A stretch of 64,000 bases of DNA. Origin: Druceiella hillmani. Taxonomy: Eukaryota > Arthropoda > Insecta > Lepidoptera > Hepialidae. Within the stretch, counting starts at the first letter, position 1. Each line of letters opens with the position of its first letter. The stretch lies in contig JAYKKI010000090.1 in assembly GCA_039881145.1 (NCBI GenBank), forward strand, positions 7,986,501-8,050,500, read 5' to 3'. Positions 13,401-25,501 of this stretch are shown in pieces. The position numbers and the translations under genes are program-made. Under the pieces are notes generated by a model, which did no database searches, had not been told where the DNA came from, and worked only from the letters and a program-made list of their open reading frames with translations.

Positions 13401-14394
13401 AAATTAAGCCAGCAAATGATACAGGTATTTTGTTATTAATGTCATTCATTTCGGAAAACTGTCCCGAGTGAAATGTATCATTCGGTCCCTCATTTGTTTT
13501 TCTTCAGCCATTGCTAGCGCCCAACCGCATTGATAACGAAATGCTCAGGGCAAATTTTAATAATTTATTACTCTCTTTACCCTCTTTTTCATTTCCATAA
13601 TCGTTTTTTATACCTTCAATGATATATACGGCTATTTGCTTCCGACCAACTTCCGCTTTTCCATTTTTTATTAATTAATAAAAAAAAAATTGTTTTCGGA
13701 CTTACATTTTGGCTAATAACACTTCTTTAATATGAATTGTATTTGTGGGTTTTTTTCTTGACGGCAGTATTAATCAATTTCAATGTCATAATCGTACACA
13801 CATTTATAAATGTAAGAAATGGATAAATATAATATTTACAAACATTAATTTGAAAAACATTTATGATTATAAGAAAAAAGAAAGATTGGCCCGCTTCCTC
13901 GCATAAGATCTTCTCTATTTGCTGGTCGTTCAATATGGATGGCACTGACGAAAACGCACTACTAATTGTTAGGTTACAAAAACATATCTAAGTCTATAAA
14001 CATTTATGATGGATCTAATGAAGAATAATGAAATATACAATGAGCTCAATGTAAATTATGAAATAAGTGTCGTTATAGTTACTTTTCACATACTTGTCAC
14101 AGAGCATCATTTTTATTTGTTCCATTGGAATTTTAATATAGGTAAGCGCAGTAGAATGAAATTTCTTTTAACTCTCATTGTAATACCTTGATTTCAGACC
14201 ATAAAGTTATGCTAACGCCATGAGTTATGTAATTTGCTATAAGGGTACGAAGTCATAATTTATTTTACATCTTTCGAACGCGAGCAAATATTCTGCACAG
14301 TATTCTAAAGTAGTATCGAGAGACACAGTTAATTTTATCATTTTTTCTACTCCACGAATCCTGTTACTTGCCAGTTTTTGTTGAGCCATTCGTC
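7432..14394. other. Gene-free AT-rich DNA with short palindromes
   Basis: No gene is recognised. An open frame at 13217-13471 (84 codons) and one at 9141-9410 (89 codons) have no familiar motif and AT-driven composition. Three 18-bp perfect palindromes lie here: ATTGAAAGTACTTTCAAT at 8657-8674, ACAATATGTACATATTGT at 11212-11229, and ATTAATTACGTAATTAAT at 13115-13132. An inverted pair CTCGGTGTATG / CATACACCGAG lies at 10446-10456 and 10574-10584. Confidence 0.5.
13115..13132. other. 18-bp perfect palindrome with TAAT cores
   Basis: ATTAATTACGTAATTAAT is self-complementary and contains two outward TAATTA sites, the core type bound by many homeodomain proteins. In DNA this AT-rich such a palindrome can arise by chance; no neighbouring gene is seen that it could control. 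Confidence 0.35.
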
Positions 14395-14519
14395 TTTGTA
14401 ATCATCATCACTAAAAGCTTGTCTCCTTTCACTGATGGACATAGGCTTCTCCCAATCGCATATGTACATTGAAGGTAAAGCCCACTGTGGCCACGCTAGT
14501 GAGGTGGCACGTTTTATAA

Positions 14520-14520
<1 letters not shown>
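14395..14520. repeat. Retroposon 3'-type segment (TGGACATAGGC signature)
   Basis: CACTGATGGACATAGGCTTC is followed by TCCCAATCG and, further right, CACTGTGGCCACGCTAGTGA, then a (TA)n tract. The TGGACATAGGC-TCTCCCA string (11-mer at 14436-14446) is one I recognise from dispersed retroposon 3' regions in Lepidoptera. The abutting microsatellite would fit a retroposon tail. Strand and clade are not certain. Confidence 0.45.

Positions 14521-14522
<2 letters not shown>

Positions 14523-14569
<47 letters not shown>
14523..14569. repeat. (TA)n microsatellite
   Basis: Uninterrupted TA dinucleotides start three bases after the end of the retroposon segment at 14395-14520. Confidence 0.95.
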
Positions 14570-14572
<3 letters not shown>

Positions 14573-16773
14573 AATATATACATTTAATTTTAAAAGTTCA
14601 AAAACAGTTTTACAAATTGAAATGGAAATAGATTTCATATAAAACAACCTTTAGGTCTTAAAGCCTTGAAATAGGGAATGAAGACGTCTTTTATGTTGTA
14701 ATTTTATATACCCAGGCATGAGGAATGTACTCGCATGTGTATGTACTGTAGAACATGAGGTTTGTTTGCGTTATGTTTAAGGAAAAATATAATATGGATT
14801 ATTAAATATTATTACCATATGTGTTTTCATATTACAAAGTTGATCCATCCATACAAGGTTGAAACACAGAAAATTTAATTAAATGGTCGAAAAATTGCGT
14901 TTAAGATTATTAATAAATTAAAATCAAATAGGGTTGAAACCTGGACCATGTTTTTACCCTGATTTTGTCTATGTAGGAAAGCCAGAATATGCATTTAGTA
15001 ACGAAATAAAAGACATTACTATACGCATAATCTCTATAATATTTAATAGAATAATGAAGTTAAAGAATTCGATAAAACTTCAGAATTATGAATTTGTTTG
15101 ACGACAAGTGATTTAATGTTGATAAGAGTAGAGAAGCGCCCTTCAGTCACAGTTCTTCGTTCGCTTCTGAGCTGTAGATCGTTAATATTCTTACCTTGCG
15201 GATAGATGAAGAGTCAGTTGAAGATAGATTTCTGCCTACCATTGGTTGACTATAAAACATGAAAATGATATGTCTACCCATTAATTGGCCGCTAAAGAGC
15301 TCAATATACTTTGTTTATTATACTCAATGTAGCAAAATCAGTGAAAAAATATTGAATATTTTCACTGTCGAGTGATGTAAGGAGAAAATAAGGTTTGTAA
15401 ATATTTTAATTCGTCTGAAAGTTTTTGGTTGGAATAGATTTTAAAGAAATATTAAAATATATAGAAAACCTAAAAAGATTATGGCATGCTTGTGTGGGTT
15501 CATGAGTACGTGTCTGCGTGAGCGTCCATCGCACGTGCATGCGCTCTAAATCCTAAATCGGTTGAATTAAATTTTGCATTTAGTAATTTGTAGTAAATAT
15601 CTTCGTTTTTTAATTTCTTTAGTGTAATTTTACTTACAACCAAAAAATAAAGTAAATAATTTTTTCGACAAACGATCTTTTTCAGAAAAATAAATAAAAT
15701 CTTGATGATGACCTCCATCATTTGTTATGTAGATAAATTTTCTTCATTACGTCATTTATTTTGTCTCCTACTAAGTCATTAATTTAAATTACTTTTATGT
15801 GGAAGTGTATAATAATAGAAGAACCTGGTTCATTTGTATGTTTGGCTATTCAATTTAATAAAACCGACCAACAAAGTTAGTCGTATGATTGACGAAAGTT
15901 TCTTTTAAAATATATTAGTACAATTAAATATAAACTATTTTCAATATCGGTTTGCAAGTTATTCGGTTTAATAATTTTGCAACTAAATTGACTGGAAACC
16001 ACATTAGTTTTACCAAATCAAATATAAAGGAGAAATTTCCAAGGTAGTTTGAGGAAAATTTTGATGAATTTTAACTCACTGATCAGTTGTCCTATTGTAT
16101 GTATAAAGTATACCATTGACTTATTCGTATAGCAAGAGGAACTCAATACGATTACTCATGTATCTATAATGATTCATCTATAATCATTTATCTCCAAAAT
16201 TGTTATCCATATATTTATTCTGTTTTTCAATGCGATTAATCTATAAAATTAGTGAAGTCCATAAGTTTTTTTGTATTACGCAATATTCCGAAAAAGCGTT
16301 TAACTTTTCCATTTTTTGAAAAAAATTATATGTTTTCGACCATTGGCACACATTTACCTCGGTTGTATTTTTATGGTGAAGAATCAGTCCACGTTATTAA
16401 GTTTAGTAAAAACTAAGTTAAACAATAAAATACAATAAATGAAATCTTTTTCCACTTAATGAATTCACAGAAAAATTAATTATATTAAGTGATCTAAAAA
16501 AGTTTATTTCATAATATACGAATAGATGAATATTTTGTTGATGATACCAAATGGAAGTTAAGCACTAGGTACACTCCTGGAATAGTTTGCAGAATAAATA
16601 TTAAATTTTAATATACAGTGCAATAGTGAACTAAATGCTGAACTTACTTTTCTTTAAAAAATATTCGCACTTGTGTACCTCCCACATCATTCCAGCTTAG
16701 AAAATTTTGGATGAATTCGATAGAGAGCAACATTATTATAATAATTCTACCTATATCATACTGTAGCTATGAT

Positions 16774-16804
16774 CCGCGGGTAACACAGCGGGTGGTAGCT
16801 AGTT
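16774..16804 (-). repeat. End fragment of a CCGC-rich dispersed repeat
   Basis: On the minus strand it reads ACTAGCTACCACCCGC, then TGTGTTACCCGCGG. This resembles the ACTAGCTGCCGCCCGCGGCT-type start of a common lepidopteran repeat, and another member of the same type begins near 55,546. The fragment is only about 30 bp. Confidence 0.35.
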
Positions 16805-17379
16805 ATTTGTCCTCTAACCTTGTTCAAAATTTTGATTTTGTCTCATGTGGCCAAAGTTAGTAAGAGCTGCCAGTCAATATTATATCTAGTCTATTTGTAT
16901 TCACGAATTTTTTAAATAAATTAGTTGCATTGTGAATACATCAAAATATCTATCAGACATGAGAAGGATTCACACTGTGAAGCTTCCATACACATATGGG
17001 CACTTATAAATGTTTAAAAGTACATAGTATTCCCATTATATTATTTACAAATACTAATTTTATTCAACGTACATATATTACCTACCATGTTTTTCACAGG
17101 TGTAAAAATATCGGGCATATTTTAAAACATAACTATAAATAAAACATTTTCGTATCTTTTTCTTTAGTTTTGCTATAAAACCTTGCTTCCTGCCAAATTG
17201 TATGATTCTATATCAACGGAAAGTATAGGTTTCAATTCAATTGCGAGTGTCAAAATATGTGCCAAAAATGGTCTTATTTTTAGAGTCCTTCTTGATTGCG
17301 TTCATTTAGATGCTTGATTTTTACAGCTTCAAGGGACCGTAAATATTTAGAATATTTGATATTAAATTCAACTTGATAC

Positions 17380-17480
17380 TTCCACGCGTTCCAGACAAAA
17401 AGGCACTTGACAGACCGGCAGACGGACAACGAATTCTATAAGGGTTACTTTTTCCTTTTGACGAGATACGAAACCCTAAA
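17380..17480 (-). repeat. Dispersed GGTTCCGTA/CTGTCTG-type repeat, minus strand
   Basis: Read on the minus strand it gives TTTCGTATCTCGTCAAAAGG, then ACCCTTATAGAATTCG, then TTGTCCGTCTGCCGGTCTG. These are the three landmarks of the family in the same order as at 43,725 and 24,543. Confidence 0.55.
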
Positions 17481-19009
17481 AACTCGCAAACAGAAAATTA
17501 TCATCAATGATGATTTCATATTTGTTTTGCTTTAAATTGGTACGTAATTACTGATTTATTCATATTTACATTTTGAAAATACCTTTGGATTTACAAACAG
17601 TACATAAACAGCATCCTATAATTGTACCTTTTTTCAGTTTAAAACTAATAACACCTATGGCGCCATTAAATAAAGTAGCCAGACTTGTGATAAAAGTAAA
17701 ATCATGCGTGCGAACTTAGTGAAAACATTTTCTTAAAAATTGTACAAAATTGTTTGCGCTATTGCTTTTGCGAATTTGCGCTATGAAATTTTAGTTTTAA
17801 TTCTTAGTTAAGCGCTTTTTAATACCACTCACCTTTTCACTCCAAATATGTTGCTCTCCAAATATTCCTAAACATAATAGCTGCAAATATGACTTTAACT
17901 AATTATTTATATAACAGCAATTGAACTACCAGACATAGCTGATGCCTCTTCAATAAAATTGTTTGTTTGTAGAAATTAAAATAGAAAAAAGAGTATCCAA
18001 AGCGGTCCACTTCCAAATTAATTTAAGCACAAAAATGAAAAAATTAAGATTGAATTCTACCGAATATGATAGTTAATTAACATAATTACATAGATTTTTC
18101 CGAATTAAGAGAATATCTCGAACAATACATAGGAAAACAAAAGACAAAAAATGTTTATTATTATTACATAAACGGTAATATATGCAACTAATTTAAAAAG
18201 TAAGGATAATATTCATTCTAATATCTTTAGCACCTACTTTAAAAAGAAATGTTTAATGATATAAAAAGGTGAATATTGAAAAATGTGGTCTAAATGGTAG
18301 TATATCTATTTTATAATTATTATTGTAATCTAAGGAGCAAGATTTCTGGGCAACGATAAATTGTAATTATATTGGATATCACATACAGAACCACCTGTAA
18401 AATTTCGTAATATATTTAAAATATAATTCTCTGGAAGATTAGTTTGCGAAAGTACAAATCCAGCATTAATATTAGTTAAGCTTTGTGTACATATGGCTCA
18501 TAGAAATTTTGTATGGAATTAGTGAATGCTAACCAAGGCAGGAGAAGCATATTTTGGACTCCATGGATGAACATGAATCGATTTTGTAAACCAGTGTTTA
18601 AGGAATATTTCAATAAAATTATAAAATAATTTGGCTAAAAAATGTAATTTAACGGTTATAAATAAAATCAGATTAGTTGGTTCATTTGTTATATCTGTAA
18701 TGAATAGAAAGTAGGTTCAAAAGTGTGAATTAAGTTTAAGGAGAGTTAAATTTAAAAAATAGATGAATGTGAATGAGAAAAAATAATCGTGAACTACATT
18801 TACAGGTTTCGAGAAATATAATAATAATCAGTTTTAATTCATCATTAAGACCAAGGTGGAAAACTAGAGAAATATCAATGGATATTACTTTCATAATAGG
18901 GTCAAAATTTTTCACAATTATCTTTAAACTTTCAAAAGAGATATTTTGGAGTAATCGCATAACAAGAAAAAACGAACCTGTAACTAAAACTGAACTAAAC
19001 CTAAACTAT

Positions 19010-19110
19010 ATAAATTGTTCGCTTATATGGTCGATGGTCTGTTTGTCAGAGATTTTTTCTCGAGAACAATTTGATGTAGTTGTGGTTATAAAGAATATTA
19101 ACTTTTATGT
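19010..19110 (+). repeat. Dispersed repeat piece (decayed)
   Basis: TGGTCTGTTTGTCAGAG is followed by TTTTTTCTCGAGAACAATTT and GATGTAG. This matches the CTGTCTGTC...TTTCTCGGAAACTGCTTGACGTAG core of the family with several changes. Confidence 0.4.
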
Positions 19111-19440
19111 GTTAATAGTCAATACTCGAAAATAAATATTTCTAATATTTCCATGACGATATCATATAGATTTAATTAAGTTTTAGTTATAAAAATTCTA
19201 AAACTACTTTTAAGAGATAGTTCTAGAGACATTTTCCGAAATACTTTTCTCGAATTATTTCTCGACTTTTCTCGAATTATTTGGATATTTGTGAGGAGAT
19301 AAATAAGTAAACGAAAAAAAATTATCTTTCTAATTATGATGGAGAGTCGATTAAATCTGTTGTTAGAATTGCAAAATACTTTTCATAATATTATGTAATT
19401 ACTTGCTAATGGAAATGTTGACAAAAAATATAATCAAAGG

Positions 19441-19481
19441 CCTTCCTCTTCCTCCCACCTTCCGCCCCCGCTTCTTTATCA
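19441..19481. other. Polypyrimidine stretch
   Basis: About 40 bp consists almost only of C and T on the + strand (CCTTCCTCTTCCTCCCACCT, then TCCGCCCCCGCTTC). It is conspicuous in an AT-rich region. It could be a 3' splice polypyrimidine tract or simple sequence; no exon is recognised after it. Confidence 0.5.
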
Positions 19482-22088
19482 CATTTTCGTAAATTCAAAA
19501 TCATGAAAAAACATCGCAAATTTACTGAAATACATAGATGATCACTTTAATATGGGAATTGTAGGAGAGTCAAATAAAAATTCTCCAAATAATCATAATT
19601 TCAATTCAATGCTTAAAAGTGTTAGAAACCGAAAAGACAAGTGCCCGATTTTTCTTCACATGTTATTGAAAAATCAAGTTTATAACCGCGAATTATTTAA
19701 GATTATATTAAATAATGGCCAGAATGTTGTACAAGCCCCCTAAATATAATTCTGCAGCCTTCAGATTTTAGGCCTTAGATCTTATTTTTTTCGTCAATAT
19801 TACATTTATTACTTACAAGAACAACGAAATAAATTCCCATATGCTCGAAGGTCATGAAACAGAGATCGGTTGCTCACAAGTTTTATAAGTTTGTTTCCAC
19901 TATCTTTCTATAGCGATGTGCTACAATCAACACACAATTTCAAATGATTTTCAACCAGTGATCTCGGCCGTATATTAATGAAGTAAGGGTACCATTGATT
20001 TTACCCGTAACCCGAATCCCTTACAACTAAACCAATGTATTTTGCCTGACGTGTTCCCTTATTCTTAATAACAATGATACCGAATTGGGAGCCGAACGTA
20101 ACCCTTATCAAGTAGGTGATGGAGGGTTTTTATGTAAAGTGCGTTTATTATGTTTATTTTAGTACGAGACTGAACCAATTTAATACAATTCTATTATTGT
20201 TCAATTGAAAAATAAAATAAGGCTAATAGACAAAAATTGCGTAAATATTATATTTCACGCATACAGGTAATTCTGCTTTAAATTTACTTATATTCTATTT
20301 ACTTATAAAAATGTATTATTAATTATATATGCAATACAATTACATTACAATTATTATTATATTTAAACTAATAAAGTAACCGTATTGACAATTTCTCATT
20401 AGTATTGCTTTTCAATGAAACAATTTACTGACTCTTATTACAATGGATCCTACCATATTAATTTTTGCAATGTATACAAATGTTTACAATACTTTCACAA
20501 AGCCGTTTGAGGTTCTGAACAATATTTATATCCATCTACTGTCCTTACTTTTAAATAAAAACCACGTTTAATACAAATATTTTATTGGAATTAGTTTAAA
20601 TTTCGTAAAAACGATTATGTAAGCCTATGTGCTGCTTGCTGAATAAGTTTATATGATCTGTGACGGGTATATAGATGATTGAATAAGTTAATAGTTAATA
20701 TTAATTTCTACTGTCTCGTTTTCTCAATACGAACCTGTAATAAATTATGGTTTATTAATACGTTCTTGGCCAAATTTAAGAGAATTTGTTAGTCTGAAGA
20801 AGAATGAAACGTATTCCGCTCAAACCGCGAAAGAGTTAGCAATATAGAACTCGAAGATATCGATATATATTCTCCCATTAAATAAGAAAACTTTGTTGAA
20901 AATATTTTTTCACTTACATAAAGGAAAAGTTATTTTGTATATCTCACAGTGTTCACAATTTCATTTAATTTCACCAGGTGGCATATGTAAAAACAAAATT
21001 CAATTTAATTGCTCTCTATATTCGTTTTTAACCACTTTACACATAATTTTTATAAGAAAATTTTCTAAATGTACATGACGTCATATATTTCTACATAGAT
21101 ACGTCAATCGTCATCAGCTTTCAAAGGATTTCATATAAGTGCATTTTTAAAATTTTTCTTTTCACACATGGTGAAATCTCGATTATTCATAATGAATGAA
21201 CGGTTTATATAACACGTTAAAAACATTTGTTTCTAAACATAATTTTTCTCCAAAAATGACAGCAAAATATAAAAATTTAACTTACAAAGTGCCTAATAAA
21301 GCTATCACAAGAAGTTTTGGTCATTGTTTTTTCGGAACACGGCAAAAAAGTCTAAGCTATTTTTATTAAAACGAAATAAATATTTTGGACCATATCAAAT
21401 TAAATATGATCATTTACCTAACTACATTTCAAATGACTAACGTCTCGCGATTAGAATCAATTTCTTACATGTACTCTTATCTTTAAAATTTTACGGAGTG
21501 AAAATTATCCAAACAGCTCATAAAGAGTCTGCTTTTTGTATTGCAGCACTGGCTTTTTTATTCCACTTACTCATCAAGACTTTCGTTATTAGGAATATCA
21601 ATTTTCTTTCTAAATCACCGAACTTTTGGAACCAATTTTATCGTAGCTACCTGAACGATATCCTTCTTGTGCAAATATTTTCTGCTAAAAAATCTTGAAA
21701 TAAGCCTTCCTCTAAGCTCTGATTTATTGCCTTTTCTTTATTCTTTCCCAATTTGTGTTGATATTTATATTGTGTTTCCATGTTCTATTCGCCCGTCTCC
21801 TCCGAGTAAAAATTGGTGTACATTCAATTAGATAAAATAGAAAGAATAAAATTGTTTTTTTTTTAAGAAGCTGATCATTTAATTAAGCAAATTAGTAACA
21901 TCATCTTCTAGCGGCGCTATAAGAAAAGCTTTTAAACTCTCTTAAGGACCTGCCATAATTTCAGATTACAAATTATCTTGTTTTTCAACCTTGAATGAAT
22001 TCTATTAGTTGGCATGACCGGTCCATTCTTCAAAAGTTATTAAGCCAATACTAAACAAACAAAGAGCGAAACAAACATCCTCAAATTT

Positions 22089-22110
22089 ATCATCATCATC
22101 ATCATCATCA
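22089..22110. repeat. (ATC)n trinucleotide microsatellite
   Basis: Seven ATC units in a row, followed by a short TA-rich stretch. Confidence 0.9.
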
Positions 22111-22289
22111 TATATATTAATACGCTAAGGTTAAGATGTTACTCTCCCTTTTTAGAAAAAACCTCACAACTAATCCACATAAATTATATATCATTTTATA
22201 GATAATTACTTGCTCTACCGGCATCCACAACTAAAAAATGTATTATTGCTATTATTTTAGCAAATTAATTAATTATTAAAATTATATAC

Positions 22290-22522
22290 ACAAAACAACA
22301 ATGCTGCCATCTAACGGCTCAACGTCAATATGATTGACGGTCGGTAAAATTTTTGTTTAATTTCAAATCCACTCACGTATAAATAAAGTGGCGCTTTAGC
22401 TCAATGTTTTCGATACTTGCGCCTCTATATGTCAATTTTAGTAAAATATTTGTTTGATCTGTCATCTGAGCTTCATAATGGAATAAATAATGCAAAGACT
22501 TCGCACGGGTCACGCTAGTAAT
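22290..22522. repeat. Probable dispersed-repeat fragment
   Basis: It contains CTGCCATCTAACGGCTCAAC near the left and CTTCGCACGGGTCACGCTAG at the right end. Both strings are of the kind found in insect retroposon and MITE ends. The patch is less AT-rich than its flanks. No second copy lies in this window, so the call is tentative. Confidence 0.3.
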
Positions 22523-22837
22523 ATTAATGACGATTATATTTACATTTTTAATTGCATACCTTTATTTATTTTTCTTGTAAAATGTAAACCAAAAAAATTA
22601 ACTTGATCTCATATTATTATTTTTATTTACTTCTCTAAGATAAATCAGGCATAATCTACTATACAAACAATATTTTCAACTTGTTAAACATTGCTTTGGT
22701 AATAGTACCACTACATTTATAAGTTAATTGGACGTTTTGAGTTTTAAAATAATTTATTCTTCAATCAAGTAAAATTTAATTATCTGCCTGTGATTTTCAC
22801 ATTTTCAGCTTTTTTCGTTTTAACCGTTGTTTACTGC

Positions 22838-22870
22838 AACGTATCTGTCTGTCTGTCTATCGGTCTACTA
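22838..22870 (+). repeat. CTGT-rich short repeat, dispersed-family piece
   Basis: GTATCTGTCTGTCTGTCTAT is followed by CGGTCTAC. This is probably the CTGTCTG core of the dispersed family with little else retained. Confidence 0.4.
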
Positions 22871-23170
22871 TTACAAATACTAGTTGAAAATTACTTAAGC
22901 TAGTGCCATGAACTACACATATAATAGATATTAAATCTGAGACAAATTAATTTTTTTTCGCCATGGTATCTAAAAGTTTTGATTTGAGCTCTAACCATTT
23001 TTTTTTCGGCAAATTGAGTTAGGGCGTATGACTTGGCTAATAAATTATTAATAATGTGGAAAAATTAAACAAAATTACCGACACCATTTTTTGAGTTATT
23101 TAAATTTATTTACATTTCATTAGAATCACTCTAGATCGAATTAGATGACGGACGGAACAAAACAGAAACA

Positions 23171-23275
23171 TGCAGGTACATGCGCAAGCACACCCCCACA
23201 CACGAACACGCGCACGCACGAAAGAATGAACGCATGCATTAATACCCACACGCGCGCAGCATACACACTCACATA
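23171..23275. repeat. CA/CG-rich imperfect microsatellite
   Basis: CACACCCCCACACACGAACA is followed by CGCGCACGCACG and CCACACGCGCGC. It is an imperfect (CA)n tract with CG steps. Reading frames across it are artefacts. Confidence 0.75.
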
Positions 23276-23645
23276 TTTTTTTGTTATCTTTTTACACCTT
23301 ATTTTTTACATTCGAATTACATCAAAATAATGATATCAATATATTTGCTCAATACAATAGGTCGCTTGAAAACAAATCATAGCTACTTTAAAAATGGTAC
23401 GGTTTGTAAAGATTTCAGAAAAATATTATCTGTTGCTCTTCGATTCAATAGACAGCGATATGCAAATAATAACAAAATGAATTGACTAATTAATTTTCGG
23501 CCAAATGTTTGCAACTTTTTTATTAAAATGGTTAAAGTTTCGGAATATTTTCTTAAAATATATGAATAATCTGTCAACGGTAGATCCTTCCAAATGTATA
23601 AAATCAAAGTATTCAATATCAATTTAAATCTACTTTTGAATTAAA

Positions 23646-23942
23646 TTAATATAAATTAATGATTTTTCTAGGATATGTCTCACTTGTAGGCGTTGAAATG
23701 ATGTCCTGAATTAGACGAACATTAATTGCAATGCCTAACTGAAGAAGATCCCGGACTGAACCCATCAATTGGATGAGGAGCTCAATTGCCGTCTTGCTAC
23801 AAGAATTTAAGAAACAGCCGCCTCGGTACTCTATAGAGTTGGGACTTCTGCTCCACAGAGAACTTTGTTTCTTTGACTCTATGGAGAATTTTGTTTTTGA
23901 TTTAAATTTACATACTTTGCTTGCCATATTTCTATTATCCAC
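23646..23942 (-). CDS. Unrecognised 98-codon open frame in a GC-richer patch
   Basis: An uninterrupted minus-strand frame with an ATG start encodes 98 residues. The middle (about residues 28-85) has a balanced composition unlike the F/I/K/N/Y-rich noise frames around it, and residues 50-75 look amphipathic (TAIELLIQLMGSVRDLLQLG). I recognise no domain, signal peptide or membrane segment. The + strand is also open for 71 codons over the same place. It could be an exon, a small gene or a mobile-element relic. The call rests only on length and composition and is weak. Confidence 0.2.
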   Translation of the reverse strand: MDNRNMASKVCKFKSKTKFSIESKKQSSLWSRSPNSIEYRGGCFLNSCSKTAIELLIQLMGSVRDLLQLGIAINVRLIQDIISTPTSETYPRKIINLY

Positions 23943-24542
23943 GACATGTAATGCATTTTTAAATATATTTTTCGGAAATATTTTTTGATTATTGGGGTTA
24001 CATTGCTAGACCGTTTCTTTTTATAACTCCTTAAATGAATTTAAACAATATTGTTAAATGTGACTATGAGTGACATGGCTATTGATTTTATATTGCCTAA
24101 TGGCAAAAATCAAGGTTATTGAAAAAGTTCGAATTACTATTTGACAAAAATATTCTTTCTTTGATTTTCTCTCGATTGTTCTGTGCTTATAAATAATGAC
24201 GGCAGTGCGTTGAAAACTGTACGCCGTCTTCGAATGGAATATTTAATTCAAGCATTATGACCAGTGGTCAGTTGCAGGTGAGCGGTCATTCTCATCTGTA
24301 ATAACAAACTGGAAATTGTCTATGTTAACTTTGTACATTTCGATTTCATTTTATTAAATTTTTATTTGAGAGTTTTACATTCTTATTCATGTCATTTTAG
24401 AAAATGTTCCTCAGTGAATTAAATTATTTTAATTTTAATGGTTGTAAAAACTCTCATTATTTATTTTTAAATAGGTTACTTCAATAGTAAAGTCATAATT
24501 TGTTTGTAATATCAGTATTAGAAAGATTAATTTTCCACTTTT

Positions 24543-24800
24543 TAGAGTTCTATACTTCAAAAGGAAAAACGGACCCTTAGATCACCGTCCGTCCGTTCCG
24601 TCATTTACAGCCGTTTTTCGAAGAAACTGCTTGATATAGAAACAAAAGTTTGCAAGGTATGAAATTATATTGTTTCATAGCACCCACATATTATTTCATA
24701 GCCAAAACTAAAAATATTAATTTCAAATTTTTTAGAGAAAACGTTAAATACTGGAATTTTATTTAAATTCCATTTATATTGTAGGGTATCGTTTGAAAGG
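24543..24800 (+). repeat. Dispersed GGTTCCGTA/CTGTCTG-type repeat, larger copy
   Basis: It starts with GAGTTCTATACTTCAAAAGG, then AAAAACGGACCCTTAGATCA, CCGTCCGTCCGTTCCGTC and CTGCTTGATATAGAAAC. Near 24,784 the string GGGTATCGTTTGAAAGG matches the interior string GGGTATCATTTGGAAAG found at 30,495. Confidence 0.55.
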
Positions 24801-24894
24801 TTCTAATAAAATATTTTTAAGACCTTTATCAGAAGTTTGAAAGTGCCTAAAAAGGTTTTCATAAATATTTTTTCATGACTTTAGGCGTGATATC

Positions 24895-25003
24895 TATTAA
24901 GACAAGTTGGCTTCCCTTAATCGAATGACTTTATTTTTTACAACATGTTAAAACATAGGTGGCGCTGCATAATTATAAGAATTTTGTTACCTACATTCTA
25001 ACA
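24895..25003 (-). repeat. 3' LTR of the Copia element
   Basis: On the minus strand it starts TGTTAGAATGTAGG and ends CCAACTTGTCTTAATA, about 109 bp. It shares start, end and interior (AACATAGGTGGCGCTGC on the + strand) with the right LTR at 27725-27845. The exact terminal bases are uncertain. Confidence 0.7.
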
Positions 25004-25048
25004 TCCCCATTTAACAAAATTAATTTAAGGTTCTAGATAAAATATTTT

Positions 25049-25501
25049 TCAAATAGATTTAATTCCCAGCATGTACATAAACTTATAATGCTTAGTTGAC
25101 AAAAGACCTTTGATTAACAAGTCAACGGGCATTTCCTGAGTTGAAATATATTCGATCATAATTAATTTGTTTTTGGTTGCATCTCTTACATAATGAAATC
25201 TAATGTCTATATGTTTTGATCTAGTATGTGCCTGATGACTTGTTGCTAACTTTAATGCACTTTGGTTATCACACTTTAATTTAATTACACAATGTATACC
25301 AGAAATCTCGTATATCAGATTTCTTAAATAAACGGCTTCTCTAGATGCCTCTGAAAGAACAACATATTCTGCCTCAGTGCTGAATAATGCGATAGTCTTT
25401 TGTTTCCTACTTTTCCAGGAAATCACAAAACCATTCATAATAAAAACAGAATTTAGAGTAAGACTTTCTATCCAAACTATATCTAGCCCTGTCTGCATCA
25501 A
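25049..25501 (-). pseudogene. Copia RNase H domain (150 codons open)
   Basis: The C-terminal part of a Copia pol. Early in the frame comes SWKSRKQKTIALFSTEAEYV, the hallmark start of Copia RNase H with catalytic D/E residues (STEAEY). It continues with SEASREAVYLRNLI, CDNQSALKLA (third acidic residue) and HTRSKHIDIRFHYVRD, then MPVDLLIKGL near the end, matching the usual A..TKPL segment. The frame is open for 150 codons although the rest of pol is broken, and it continues upstream out of frame with LTGFLDADRA. RNase H degrades the RNA strand during reverse transcription. Here it is part of a dead element. Confidence 0.85.

Larger units (their letters stand above)
14570..22080. other. Gene-free AT-rich DNA with scattered repeat pieces
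   Basis: No gene is recognised. Identified content is listed separately: the start of a CCGCGG-type repeat at 16774, dispersed-family pieces near 17,380 and 19,010, and a polypyrimidine stretch near 19,441. The 120-codon open frame at 18773-19135 runs into one of the dispersed repeats and shows no motif. Confidence 0.5.

Noticed and set aside
13217..13471. 84-codon frame as a small gene
   Set aside because: No motif, no signal peptide and AT-rich surroundings. It is kept only as an unremarkable open frame in the gap description.
24258..24270. TGACCAGTGGTCA as a nuclear-receptor (ecdysone-type) response element
   Set aside because: The half-sites are everted with one base between them, not the inverted IR1 arrangement; a 13-bp match by chance is plausible.
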